Source: Chitinophagaceae bacterium (GTDB lineage Bacteria; Bacteroidota; Bacteroidia; Cytophagales; Cytophagaceae). From it: a stretch of DNA of 37,213 bases. The notes beneath the pieces were generated by a model. It worked only from the letters and a program-made list of their open reading frames with translations, ran no database searches and had not been told where the DNA came from. The stretch lies in NCBI GenBank assembly GCA_028288405.1, contig JAQBNS010000027.1, positions 1-37,213 on the forward strand. The letters run 5' to 3'. A program made the position numbers and the translations under genes. Shown here in pieces: positions 1-9,074 of this stretch (positions are counted from its first letter, which is position 1; every line of letters starts with the position of its first letter).

Positions 1-3000
1 CTCTAACAGCAGCGGCAAATCAAATATTGATTTGCTCCAATGATGTAATCAAATTCACCTCTTCATTTACGAATGCTACCGGTGTAACCTGGTCTCAAAA
101 CGGTGCTGATGGAACATTTGATAACAATGCCATCACCAATCCCGTCTTTACGCCAGGGCCTAATGACATCATCAATGCCAGTAACGGTATAAGGATTACG
201 GTTATCACCACCGGTCCTACCACTTGTAATCAAGCCGTAAAAAATATACTTATAGGTATCAAGCCTGCTCCTGTTGCCAGCATCAATGCAGGTTTCGATG
301 AAATCGTTTGTGCGGATGCGGATACAGTACAATTGAATGGCTTTGTTTCTGCTCCTCTAGGAGGAGTATGGACAACTTCAACCACCAAAGGATTGTTCCT
401 GGCCAACAATACTGATCTGTCTGCTAAATACATTCCGGACCCCACAGATAAAACGGCTGGAAATACTATTGTGATTACATTGACATCAACCGGAGGTGAT
501 GGAACTTGTTCATCCACATCAGATGACATGAATTTATCGTTCACTCCGATTCCTACTGTCAGTGCAGGTGCGAATATGATTGTCTGCGCCGATACAGCCT
601 ATCTGCAATTCAATCCAACCTTTACAACGGCAACAGGTATAGATTGGACAACGCTTAATGGTACCGGATCATTCGCTCCTGGTAGTAATGTGTCTAATTC
701 AAAATATTTCTTAACTCAAGCTGACATTGCTGCTGGAATAATCGGTTTCACGGCTACCACAACAGGAAACGGAACATGTAAAGCTTATACAAATTCTCTG
801 CAAGTAACGATTACTCCTAAACCTGTTCTTAGTTTAGGCCCCGATCGGATAGTTTGTGCGGCAGCTTCTACAGTCAGTTTAAATGCTTCCACTACTGCTT
901 CGTCTGCTTCATGGAGTACTTCTGGCGCGGGATCATTTAGTCCAAATCCTAATCTTGCTACTTCATATACTATAATGCCCGCAGATACGACTGTTAAAAC
1001 TATTAATATAATAGCCGCTTCTGTAAGTCTGGACAATTGCAAAGCTGTTTACGATACTGTACAGGTTACTTTCCAATCTAAGCCTATTACAGTGGCCGGA
1101 CCTCCGATCAGTTCTTGTGCCAACGTAGCTTCTGTTAATCTTACAGGTGCTGCGGTCTATAACGCCACCGGTGGCAGATGGACATCCAGCGGTAACGGTA
1201 ATTTCTCAAGTCCTAACAATCAATTGAACAATGTTTATTCACCGTCTCCAACGGATAGAATAAATGGTACAGTAACACTTACTTTAACTTCTACCGGCAA
1301 CGGACAATGCGGTTCTACATTTGGTCAATTGACAGTTACCATTGCACCGACTCCGATTGTTGTAGCTAACCCAGCCGTCTTGTGTGACACCTTATTGGGA
1401 GCGCCACTCAGTGGAACCGTAACGAATGCAGGAGGTGGCAGCTGGAGTTCTTCTGTAAGTGGTGGAAGTTTCTCTCCTAGTCCTACTTTACTTTCGGCTA
1501 CTTACTTCCCGTCTCATGCAGAGATCTTAGCAGGTCAAACGATACTAACGCTTACTTCAACCGGTAACGGAAGTTGTAATCCGGAAACGGCATCTATTGA
1601 TATTGTTATTGAACCATTGCCTGTTTCAGATGCAGGACCGGATCAATTCATTTGTACCAATGGTGTCATAGACTTAAATGCAGTGACGATACAACCTACT
1701 GTAACGTATACATGGACTGTAAGCGGCGGAGCGGTATTTGCTTCCACTCCGAATACTCAAGCAACGGTACCGGCAAATACCGGTTATGTATTAACAGCCA
1801 CGGATACGAAAGGATGTAATGTAAAAGATACCATGGATGCCTTTGTCTTTACGCTGCCTACATTTAGTATCAATCCTAGTCCGGCTTGTTTTGACGAAAA
1901 CCTTGTACTACAATCCAACCCCGCTCCTATGCCGGTTGTAGGTGGTACTTATCAATGGTTCAAAGATGGTATCATTCTCTCAGGAGAAAACAAAGTGTTT
2001 ACCAATCCTCCTGTACCTGGTACTTACAGTGTAACTTATACTTATGGTTCTTGTAACGCTGTTCCTGGTTCTATTGTAGTAAGCAGTCCTCCTAGATTGA
2101 GTACTGAAGACATTACAGCTTGTGCCGGCGATACGACAACACTTAGCGTACAGCTGATTAGTCCTCCGACTTATCCTACCGGTGTAAGTTATAGCTGGTC
2201 ACCGAATCCGAGCAGTATCAGTACGTTATTCCTGAACCCTGTATTGGCTGATACCACTTTGTATTATGTAACAGTTACAGATAACACCACGTTATGTCCT
2301 ACCCAAGACAGTATCTATGTGTTAGGTATTCCAAGACCAATTATACCATTGATCAATGACACGATATGTGCGGGAGATACGGTGAGATTGACTGCACGAC
2401 CAATCAATATTGCTAATCTTGACCAGTACCAGAAAACTACCTTTAACTGGTTGCAAAATGGAAATCCATTAGCGGTAACAGACAGTATCTACTTTGCAAT
2501 AACGACTGGTATTTACACTGCTGGAGTAAATATAGACCGTTGTGGTAACAGTCAAAAAGATACCATCTTTGTAGCACCATATCCGGTATCAACATTAGCC
2601 GACAAAGCGAAATATTGTGATGAGACCGATCACTTCATTGTATTGGATGCCGGAATAGCAGATAAATATACCTGGCAAACAGGAAATGCAGCAGACACAT
2701 TGAGAACCTTAACTGTTACTCCAAAAACAGACCGGTATTATGCGATACAAATAGGTAACATCTTCGGATGTAACATCAAAGACAGCATCTTTGTAAAAGA
2801 CGTTTGTGCACCAAGAATCTATATACCAAACGCCTTTACGCCTGGTATAAGTAACAGCGATCAGGTTTTCAATGTATTTGGAACACATTTCTATAATTAT
2901 AAAATGGTTGTCTTTAACCGTTGGGGAGAAGCAATATTCGAAACAACAGACAGACTGATGGGATGGGACGGTAAATACCTGGGCGAAGATATGCCTACCG

Positions 3001-3089
3001 GTGTGTATCCAGTCATCATCACCTATGAAGGTCGTGAAGAATATGCAGGACAACAGAAGTATGTGGGGCAGGTCACTATAATAAGATAA
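1..3089 (+). CDS. Adhesin-like repeat protein with T9SS type B (gliding motility-associated) C-terminal domain, 5' partial
   Basis: The frame is open from base 3 to the TAA at 3087-3089, so the gene starts upstream; the TTG at 27 is not a credible start because it lies inside a repeat. The visible part (about 1028 residues) is some eleven modules of roughly 75-90 residues. Each opens with an [IV]C or xCA motif followed by a D/N-rich turn, has a central W (W[ST]T or TW), and most carry a second Cys late in the module (GNGTC, GNGSC, KGC), so one disulfide per Ig/PKD-like beta-sandwich is likely. The last ~95 residues (from about base 2806) match the CHU_C/TIGR04131 gliding motility-associated domain: IPNAFTPG, FNRWGE, WDGKY, PTGVY. 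In characterised Bacteroidota this domain directs export through the type IX secretion system and cell-surface attachment. A surface adhesin role is inferred; the ligand is unknown. Confidence 0.9.
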   Translation, partial: LTAAANQILICSNDVIKFTSSFTNATGVTWSQNGADGTFDNNAITNPVFTPGPNDIINASNGIRITVITTGPTTCNQAVKNILIGIKPAPVASINAGFDEIVCADADTVQLNGFVSAPLGGVWTTSTTKGLFLANNTDLSAKYIPDPTDKTAGNTIVITLTSTGGDGTCSSTSDDMNLSFTPIPTVSAGANMIVCADTAYLQFNPTFTTATGIDWTTLNGTGSFAPGSNVSNSKYFLTQADIAAGIIGFTATTTGNGTCKAYTNSLQVTITPKPVLSLGPDRIVCAAASTVSLNASTTASSASWSTSGAGSFSPNPNLATSYTIMPADTTVKTINIIAASVSLDNCKAVYDTVQVTFQSKPITVAGPPISSCANVASVNLTGAAVYNATGGRWTSSGNGNFSSPNNQLNNVYSPSPTDRINGTVTLTLTSTGNGQCGSTFGQLTVTIAPTPIVVANPAVLCDTLLGAPLSGTVTNAGGGSWSSSVSGGSFSPSPTLLSATYFPSHAEILAGQTILTLTSTGNGSCNPETASIDIVIEPLPVSDAGPDQFICTNGVIDLNAVTIQPTVTYTWTVSGGAVFASTPNTQATVPANTGYVLTATDTKGCNVKDTMDAFVFTLPTFSINPSPACFDENLVLQSNPAPMPVVGGTYQWFKDGIILSGENKVFTNPPVPGTYSVTYTYGSCNAVPGSIVVSSPPRLSTEDITACAGDTTTLSVQLISPPTYPTGVSYSWSPNPSSISTLFLNPVLADTTLYYVTVTDNTTLCPTQDSIYVLGIPRPIIPLINDTICAGDTVRLTARPINIANLDQYQKTTFNWLQNGNPLAVTDSIYFAITTGIYTAGVNIDRCGNSQKDTIFVAPYPVSTLADKAKYCDETDHFIVLDAGIADKYTWQTGNAADTLRTLTVTPKTDRYYAIQIGNIFGCNIKDSIFVKDVCAPRIYIPNAFTPGISNSDQVFNVFGTHFYNYKMVVFNRWGEAIFETTDRLMGWDGKYLGEDMPTGVYPVIITYEGREEYAGQQKYVGQVTIIR

Positions 3090-3093
3090 CAGA

Positions 3094-3182
3094 GAACTGA
3101 AAACTGAAATCAGTAAAAGAAAAGAGCTTTCGATAACGAAAGCTCTTTTCTTTTTAATACAAGTTAAATCAGTTTTCAGTTC
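3094..3182. repeat. 14-bp inverted repeat enclosing a terminator
   Basis: GAACTGAAAACTGA at 3094-3107 is exactly complementary to TCAGTTTTCAGTTC at 3169-3182. The arms flank the terminator at 3119-3150, so the whole convergent intergenic region can fold as a nested hairpin. The arm contains the word AACTGAA twice, overlapping. Five other gaps in this window have the same architecture with different words. Confidence 0.85.
3119..3155. terminator. Bidirectional rho-independent terminator
   Basis: A perfect 14-bp stem (3119-3132 with 3137-3150) closes an ATAA loop and is followed by TTTTT at 3151-3155. On the other strand the A-rich left side supplies the U-tract. It separates the adhesin gene (+) from the convergent helicase gene (-). 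Confidence 0.9.
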
Positions 3183-3183
3183 G

Positions 3184-5085
3184 CTATCCTTCCCACTCCC
3201 ACGCGGAATGATACGCACCGATGCTGTCTATGTATTCTAAAAATTGTGTGTAGAATTTAGAGTGTGAAATGGTAGCACTATCTCCTATCATAACCAGTTT
3301 TTGCTTTGCTCTGGTCATAGCGACGTTCATTCTTCGGGTATCATTTAAGAAACCGATCTCCCCTTTTTGATTGGAGCGTACCAAAGAAATAATAATGACA
3401 TCTGCTTCCTGTCCTTGAAAAGAATCGACAGTACTGACTTTTAGATCCATTACTCCAATATTTTCAAACCGCTCCTTTAATCGCCTGACCTGCGCACTGT
3501 AGGGAGAGATGATACCGATGGAATGGTATTGGCTGATCAATTTATTTTCCTGGGCATGTGTCAACCATCTTTCAATCACATTCATCTCGCCTGAATTAAA
3601 AGTAGAAACAGTCAATTCATCCGACTCTTCTTCAAACCCACAACCGGCCGTATCAATAAACACCATCGGCTCATCGTCTGTACGCAGCTGTTGAATAACA
3701 GGATCTGTAATTAGTTTATTATTATAAAACTGTTGATTAGAAAACTCTTTGATGGCATCGTGCATCCGGTATTGAGTCGTCAGTAAGTTTGAAGCCACAC
3801 GATCACCGATGATACGCTCCATGAGTGTTACCGCTAACTCTCGTCCTCCGTCATTTTCGTCTAACTTCACAGTCGGTGGTAACTGAAAATGATCCCCACA
3901 TAAAATTACTTTTTGAGAGCGGGCGATCGGTATCCAGGTAGAGGCTTCCAGGGCTTGTGCTGCTTCGTCGATAATAGCCGTTTTAAAAAACCGATCTTTT
4001 AAAACCGGTAAGTTCGCACCTACTAAAGTACAGCAGATCACATCCGCTTTATCTAAAATGATATCTGATATTTGTCGCTCTTGTGCTTCACTGGCTTTAT
4101 ACAAGGAAGTCGCTTCTTTTCTCAATAATTTTTGTTGTTCTCTTTCTTCCCGACCAAAGGAACGTTTGTATTTAAAGGCCATGCTCTTCATGGTATTTCC
4201 ACGAGCCTTTAATTCTTTCACCAACTTGTAATCGTTGTGATTGTACAACTGTTCCAATAAAGAAAGTGGTCTGACTTCCGCCGACAAACGATGCGGTTGT
4301 CCCAAGCGCACCACATTCAAACCTTGCAAATGCAATTTCACGGCTAAGTGATCTACCGCCTGATTGCTGGGAGCAACGACCAGCACCTGTTGTTTTGTTG
4401 CATGCAGCGCCTTTACCATCGCTACGATAGTTGTTGTCTTGCCTGTTCCGGGAGGGCCTTGTATCACGCTGTATTCATTGGCCTGCAAGGCATTCACAGC
4501 ACTTTTGTATTGATCTTCGTTGAGATCGCTTTTATCTAACTCGATGAGTTCTTTGGAAACCGTAGGTTCTTTTTCGCCAAAAATAACATCACGCAATTGT
4601 GCCAGACGATTGCCTTTAGCATTTCTCACTTGATCGATGGTTTCGTCCATTACTTTGTACGAATAATCATCGAGTAATAAATTGATGCCTAGTTTTCCGT
4701 TATCGAACCAATCGGGTAATTCATTGCATTTCGTAAACACCTGAATATGCTTGAATGAAACAGTACCAACAACACCTTTAATTTCATTTCCTTTTTGAAA
4801 AGAAGAATGCTGAGAAAAAATTTCTACGTGAGCACCGTAAGAAAAAGAATTGGCCTGATCGGTTTCTTTGGTGCGTTCAAATTCAACCACTACATATTCC
4901 CGCTGATCGTAGTAATCTTCTTTCACAATCAAAGGATACCAGGTAATGCCGGAAGCCACACGGGACTTGATATCTTCGCCTGCAATGCGTTGCTGCTGCA
5001 AAGCTAAATCAGTTTCTCTTTCTTTACGAATGAGTCCTTTTAATGTGTTAAAATGTTCTTCCGTAGAATTTCCTAGCCAAGCCAT
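3184..5085 (-). CDS. Upf1/IGHMBP2-like superfamily 1B helicase
   Basis: 633 residues. An N-terminal beta-rich region (about 40-140) resembles the 1B/stalk region of SF1B helicases. The two RecA folds follow: Walker A GPPGTGKT at residues 210-217, SNQAVD (Ia), Walker B IIDEAAQA, GDHFQLPP (III), TQYRMH (IV), STVDSFQGQEADVII (V) and NVAMTRAK (VI). The family includes eukaryotic Upf1, IGHMBP2 and Dna2-like enzymes, which are 5'-3' RNA/DNA helicases; the substrate of the bacterial members is largely unknown. The ATG at 5085 gives MAWLGNSTEEHF. It is monocistronic: a terminator lies downstream and a repeat element with a 214-nt gap lies upstream. Confidence 0.9.
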   Translation of the reverse strand: MAWLGNSTEEHFNTLKGLIRKERETDLALQQQRIAGEDIKSRVASGITWYPLIVKEDYYDQREYVVVEFERTKETDQANSFSYGAHVEIFSQHSSFQKGNEIKGVVGTVSFKHIQVFTKCNELPDWFDNGKLGINLLLDDYSYKVMDETIDQVRNAKGNRLAQLRDVIFGEKEPTVSKELIELDKSDLNEDQYKSAVNALQANEYSVIQGPPGTGKTTTIVAMVKALHATKQQVLVVAPSNQAVDHLAVKLHLQGLNVVRLGQPHRLSAEVRPLSLLEQLYNHNDYKLVKELKARGNTMKSMAFKYKRSFGREEREQQKLLRKEATSLYKASEAQERQISDIILDKADVICCTLVGANLPVLKDRFFKTAIIDEAAQALEASTWIPIARSQKVILCGDHFQLPPTVKLDENDGGRELAVTLMERIIGDRVASNLLTTQYRMHDAIKEFSNQQFYNNKLITDPVIQQLRTDDEPMVFIDTAGCGFEEESDELTVSTFNSGEMNVIERWLTHAQENKLISQYHSIGIISPYSAQVRRLKERFENIGVMDLKVSTVDSFQGQEADVIIISLVRSNQKGEIGFLNDTRRMNVAMTRAKQKLVMIGDSATISHSKFYTQFLEYIDSIGAYHSAWEWEG

Positions 5086-5120
5086 TAATTATAGAGTAAT
5101 CTGTAAATTATTAAAACGTT

Positions 5121-5242
5121 TGCGTGAGGGATAGAAGCGGAAAGCCCACAGCGAGCAGCTAACTATGAGAATGCTTATAAGTATGACCCGAGCGAGGACT
5201 TGCAGCGGATAGCCCGACCCGAAGGGACACGCCCCAAAACAA
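5121..5242 (+). repeat. Dispersed two-module repeat element, copy 1
   Basis: The 5' module is TGCGTGAGGGAT (5121-5132) plus AAAGCCCACAGCGAGC (5141-5156). The middle is variable. The 3' module at 5188-5221 is identical over 34 nt to the copy at 27052-27085, and both continue into a CACGCCC...AAAACAA tail. It is GC-rich compared with its surroundings, encodes no plausible protein, and sits between the 5' end of the helicase gene and the 3' end of the DUF3109 gene. Confidence 0.85.
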
Positions 5243-5299
5243 CATTCGCAACTCACTCAATTTATTTTACCCTTATTATAGATAAAACAATCACCCTTC

Positions 5300-5869
5300 T
5301 TACTCTTTCTTGTCTTTCTCTATCTCGTACACCAACTGCTTGTACCAGTCATTCCCATACTTACGAGTCAATGCCCCTTCCAAAAATCTATACAAAGGCA
5401 CCTGATGCTTCTCCCCGTTTTTACAAGCCGGATTGCAGATGTGCCAACGCTCGTAATTCAAGGCTTCGAACTCATCGTATTGCGTAATGCGTATCGGATA
5501 CAGGTGACAAGAAATCGGTTTTTGAAAAGAAACAGCACCCTCTTTCCAGGCTTTTTCTATGCCGCATTTTAATACTTCACCATCGTAAATAGCATACACA
5601 CATTCTTTTCCCTTAATGGTAGGTGTCGTGACATCACCGTCTTCATCTTCCAGCGAAGTGCCCTGTTTTTCAATTTCAGAAATGCCTTTTTTCGATAAAT
5701 ACGGTTTGACCTGCGGATAGATTTCTTCCAAAATCAACGCCTCTTCCTGAGATAAGGGAGCACCGGCATCGCCTTCAATGCAACAAGCCCCTTTGCACTT
5801 GGAAAGGTCACAGGCAAAGTACTTTTCTGCGATATCGCTGCTTACAATTGATTTTCCGATCTGAATCAC
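5300..5869 (-). CDS. DUF3109 family cysteine-rich protein
   Basis: 189 residues from MIQIGKSIVSSDIAEKYF. Cysteines are clustered: CDLSKCKGACC at residues 20-30, then further Cys in KECVYAI, LKCGIEK, ISCHLYP and HICNPACKNG. This layout recalls the zinc- or iron-sulfur-binding CxxCxxxCC (YkgJ-like) families, and the whole protein matches DUF3109, widespread in Bacteroidota. Function is not established; metal binding is inferred from the cysteines. The protein is cytosolic, with no signal peptide or membrane segment. The 212-nt gap to the divergent pcrA gene must hold the promoters of both, but I could not pick out a convincing -33/-7 pair there. Confidence 0.85.
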   Translation of the reverse strand: MIQIGKSIVSSDIAEKYFACDLSKCKGACCIEGDAGAPLSQEEALILEEIYPQVKPYLSKKGISEIEKQGTSLEDEDGDVTTPTIKGKECVYAIYDGEVLKCGIEKAWKEGAVSFQKPISCHLYPIRITQYDEFEALNYERWHICNPACKNGEKHQVPLYRFLEGALTRKYGNDWYKQLVYEIEKDKKE

Positions 5870-6081
5870 GACAATAAAATTTCAACTTGAGTATTTAAGG
5901 CTCTAATTTAGTGATTTTATCCTGTGATTATGCATTAACACCATGTGATTCTAGTTAATCGGCTTGGGTTTTACCAAACAAATGATTTATAGGATTCATA
6001 GGATACTGATGGTCTAAAGCTTTATTTGGGTTTATGGTTGGTAAATTTTAAATTGCAGAAGAATAATTGTGGGGAGTAAGA

Positions 6082-8331
6082 ATGGATTACCTAGAAAGCT
6101 TAAACGAAAATCAACGAGGCGCAGTATTGCAAACAGAAGGACCGGTCATGATCATTGCCGGTGCGGGTTCTGGTAAAACGAGAGTATTGACCTATCGTTT
6201 GGCACACCTGATCCAAAATGGTGTAGATGCCTTTAATATTCTTTCTCTGACCTTTACCAACAGAGCAGCGAAAGAAATGCAACATAGAATCCAGACCCTG
6301 GTGGGTGGTGAGGCGAAGAACATCTGGATGGGAACTTTTCACTCCGTGTTTTCCCGCATTTTGCGTACAGAAGCAGAGAAAATTGGCTATCCTTCCAATT
6401 TCACGATCTACGATACCGACGATTCCCGTTCACTCATTAAAACCATTTTGAATGAAGTACAACTGGATGATAAAACATACAAGCCATCCGTCGTACACAA
6501 TAGAATCTCCGCAGCAAAGAACCGTTTGATCACTGCGGAAGCTTATTTAAAAAACGCGCACTACATGGCAGACGATGCGGCCGCCGGGAAACCGGAGATG
6601 GGACGCTTGTACAAACTTTACCAGGACCGCTGTAAGAAGGCCGGTGCCATGGATTTTGATGATTTGCTGTTCAACACCTTTAAGTTATTCAACGAACACA
6701 TCGATGTACTGAACAAATACCAGAACCGTTTCAAGTATGTCATGGTAGACGAGTTTCAGGATACCAACATCGCACAGTACATGATCACTCGCAAACTGGC
6801 TGCACAGAACAGAAACATTTGTGTAGTAGGCGATGATGCGCAAAGTATCTATGCCTTCCGTGGTGCAGACATTCAGAACATCCTCAATTTCGAAAAAGAT
6901 TATCCGGAATTAAAAGTATTTAAACTGGAACAGAATTACCGTTCTTCACAAACTATCGTTGAAGCAGCTAATTCTATCATCAAGAAAAACAAAGCACAGC
7001 TGCCCAAGAATGTCTGGACAGCCAATGATCAGGGCAATCCGATTGACCTGATCCATGCGGGTTCTGACAACGAAGAAGGGAAATCCATTGCCAATGCCAT
7101 CTTCGAAGCGAAGATGCAGCATCAATTGAAACATTCTGATTTTGCTATTCTGTATAGGACCAATTCTCAATCCAGAGCTTTTGAAGAATCTTTGCGTTCA
7201 TTGAATCTTCCCTACGAAGTAGTGGGCGGTGTTTCCTTCTACCAAAGAAAAGAAATCAAAGATTTACTCGCCTACTTCCGATTGATGATGAACCCTAACG
7301 ATGAGCAATCGTTACGACGCATCATCAATTATCCTAAACGAGGAATCGGAGACACTACCGTTGGAAAACTCTTCATCACAGCAGACGAACAAGGCGCAAG
7401 TATTTGGGATGTGATGTCACATGCCGCTTCTGCAGGCATACCCGTTAAAACAGCACAAGTCATCATGGACTTCGTGACCATGCTGGAAGCCGGTAAAGTC
7501 ATTGCCAACAACCAGGATGCTTATGAAGCCGCCAGTGATATGGCCAAGAAGTCTGGTTTATTGCGCGAATTGTACGACGATAAAACAGTGGAAGGCATTG
7601 CGCGCTACGAAAACGTGCAACAGTTATTAAATGGGGTCAAAGCATTTGTAGACGATCCCGAAAAAGAAGATAAAGGCTTAGGAGCATTTCTTCAGGAAAT
7701 CTCTCTTTTGACCGATGCAGACAGTAAAAAACCAGGCGACAAAGATTACATCACACTGATGACCATACATTCGGCCAAAGGGTTGGAATTTAAATACGTG
7801 TATGTAGTCGGCATGGAAGAAGACCTTTTCCCATCTGCTATGATGCTGAACAGCCGTGCAGACCTGGAAGAAGAACGACGTTTGTTTTATGTGGCTGTAA
7901 CAAGAGCCGAGACGCACTTAACCCTAAGTCATGCCAATACCCGTTACCGCTTCGGGAAGCTCATCGATTGCAAGAGAAGCCGTTTCATTGATGAAATAGA
8001 TCAATCCTATATCAAGCAAATTATAGGAAAAGGATCTTTGAACAGGAATATCGTACAAACGACTCCTAAAGAACCTTTTACCCGCACAGCCGTAAAAAAC
8101 CTTGCGCCCCCTGCGGCTAAAACCAAGATCAAATACGTCCCTCCTACCGATTTTAAAGCCAGTGATACGAGTGTATTGGCTTCCGGCATGAAAGTGGAAC
8201 ATCCCAAATTTGGATTTGGAATGGTTAAATTGGTCGATAGTAACGGTTCGGACCGAAAAGCTATCATTGATTTCGAGGAATTAGGAGAAAAAACGTTAAT
8301 TTTAAGCTTCGCAAAGCTGCGAATCCACTAG
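6082..8331 (+). CDS. pcrA: ATP-dependent 3'-5' DNA helicase PcrA/UvrD family
   Basis: 749 residues from MDYLESLNENQRGAV. I prefer the ATG at 6082 to the in-frame TTG at 6067 because the Q-motif (Gln11) then sits at the usual distance. SF1A motifs are complete: AGAGSGKT (26-33), TFTNRAAKEM, VMVDEFQDTN (Asp223-Glu224), GDDAQSIYAFRGA, QNYRSSQ, MTIHSAKGLEF and FYVAVTRA. The C-terminus has the Tudor-like tail of PcrA/UvrD (HPKFGFGMV...), which contacts RNA polymerase in studied homologues. Roles in nucleotide excision repair, replication-conflict resolution and anti-recombination follow from the family. It is first of four tandem genes: 20 nt to the DUF4290 gene, then murA and a small membrane protein. 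Confidence 0.95.
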   Translation: MDYLESLNENQRGAVLQTEGPVMIIAGAGSGKTRVLTYRLAHLIQNGVDAFNILSLTFTNRAAKEMQHRIQTLVGGEAKNIWMGTFHSVFSRILRTEAEKIGYPSNFTIYDTDDSRSLIKTILNEVQLDDKTYKPSVVHNRISAAKNRLITAEAYLKNAHYMADDAAAGKPEMGRLYKLYQDRCKKAGAMDFDDLLFNTFKLFNEHIDVLNKYQNRFKYVMVDEFQDTNIAQYMITRKLAAQNRNICVVGDDAQSIYAFRGADIQNILNFEKDYPELKVFKLEQNYRSSQTIVEAANSIIKKNKAQLPKNVWTANDQGNPIDLIHAGSDNEEGKSIANAIFEAKMQHQLKHSDFAILYRTNSQSRAFEESLRSLNLPYEVVGGVSFYQRKEIKDLLAYFRLMMNPNDEQSLRRIINYPKRGIGDTTVGKLFITADEQGASIWDVMSHAASAGIPVKTAQVIMDFVTMLEAGKVIANNQDAYEAASDMAKKSGLLRELYDDKTVEGIARYENVQQLLNGVKAFVDDPEKEDKGLGAFLQEISLLTDADSKKPGDKDYITLMTIHSAKGLEFKYVYVVGMEEDLFPSAMMLNSRADLEEERRLFYVAVTRAETHLTLSHANTRYRFGKLIDCKRSRFIDEIDQSYIKQIIGKGSLNRNIVQTTPKEPFTRTAVKNLAPPAAKTKIKYVPPTDFKASDTSVLASGMKVEHPKFGFGMVKLVDSNGSDRKAIIDFEELGEKTLILSFAKLRIH

Positions 8332-8351
8332 AACACACAAATCAAGAATAT

Positions 8352-9074
8352 ATGCATTATCCTAATCAGGAATCCAGGAAGGGAATTGTTTGGAAAGAAT
8401 ACGGACGTAACGTTCAAAAAATTGTAGACCATATCCTTACCATTGACGACAAAGAAAAACGCACACACTACGCCAACATCTGCATTGAGTTGATGAGACA
8501 ACTCAACCCCAGCACGAAAGACGCGCAGGACCATACCACTAAATTATGGGATCATATTTTCATCATGTCTAATTTCATGTTAGATGTAGAGGCACCTTAC
8601 CCGATGCCTGATCCTGCTATCTTAGGAAAGAAACCTAACATCGTTCCCTACACGAATCACCGCCTGGCTTACAAGCACTATGGCCGCAACATTGAGTTGG
8701 TCGTAAAAGAAGTGCAAGCCATGGAAGATGGTACAGAGAAAGATGATGCAGTGATTTATCTGGCTCGATTGATGAAGAAGTCTTACATGACCTGGAACAA
8801 AGAAAATGTAGACGACGAAGTGATTCTTCAACACTTGAAAGAATTATCAAAAGGCAAATTGTCTCTTGATTCTGAAAAAGTGCAGACCGAAAAATTGCTG
8901 GACATTCAGATCAAAGACTTCAAGCCTATGGCGAGCAAGCCGGTATTTGAAAGCATGAGTTCTGCAGGCAGCAGACCTAGTCAAAATAAAGATTTCCGTA
9001 AAACCAATAACAACAACCGCGGCGGAAGCAATAGCAGTAACTCATCCAGACCATTTAAAAAACGTTCTAATTAA
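8352..9074 (+). CDS. DUF4290 domain protein
   Basis: 240 residues. The N-terminal ~190 residues match DUF4290, a Bacteroidota family of unknown function: MHYPNQ, WKEYGRNVQ, LWDHIF, PYPMPDP, YKHYGRNIE. The YGRN motif occurs twice (EYGRNVQ and HYGRNIE), suggesting an internal duplication of about 90 residues. The tail (about 205-240) is low-complexity Asn/Ser/Gly/Arg with a basic end and is probably disordered and nucleic-acid-binding. The stop overlaps the murA start as TAATG, so translation is likely coupled. DUF4290-murA adjacency is a recurrent arrangement in this phylum, hinting at a link to cell-wall synthesis or simply to growth. Confidence 0.85.
   Translation: MHYPNQESRKGIVWKEYGRNVQKIVDHILTIDDKEKRTHYANICIELMRQLNPSTKDAQDHTTKLWDHIFIMSNFMLDVEAPYPMPDPAILGKKPNIVPYTNHRLAYKHYGRNIELVVKEVQAMEDGTEKDDAVIYLARLMKKSYMTWNKENVDDEVILQHLKELSKGKLSLDSEKVQTEKLLDIQIKDFKPMASKPVFESMSSAGSRPSQNKDFRKTNNNNRGGSNSSNSSRPFKKRSN

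Noticed and set aside
2709-3218. 169-codon minus-strand open frame overlapping the adhesin end and the terminator
   Set aside because: It lies antisense to clearly conserved type B domain codons and runs through the terminator; no family resemblance.
5121-5242. Possible tRNA or small structured RNA gene in the GC-rich repeat
   Set aside because: No cloverleaf, T-loop GTTCRA or anticodon arm could be laid out, and the middle part differs completely between copies.
5200-5487. 95-codon plus-strand frame beginning in repeat copy 1
   Set aside because: It is half repeat element and half antisense to the DUF3109 gene; composition is not protein-like.
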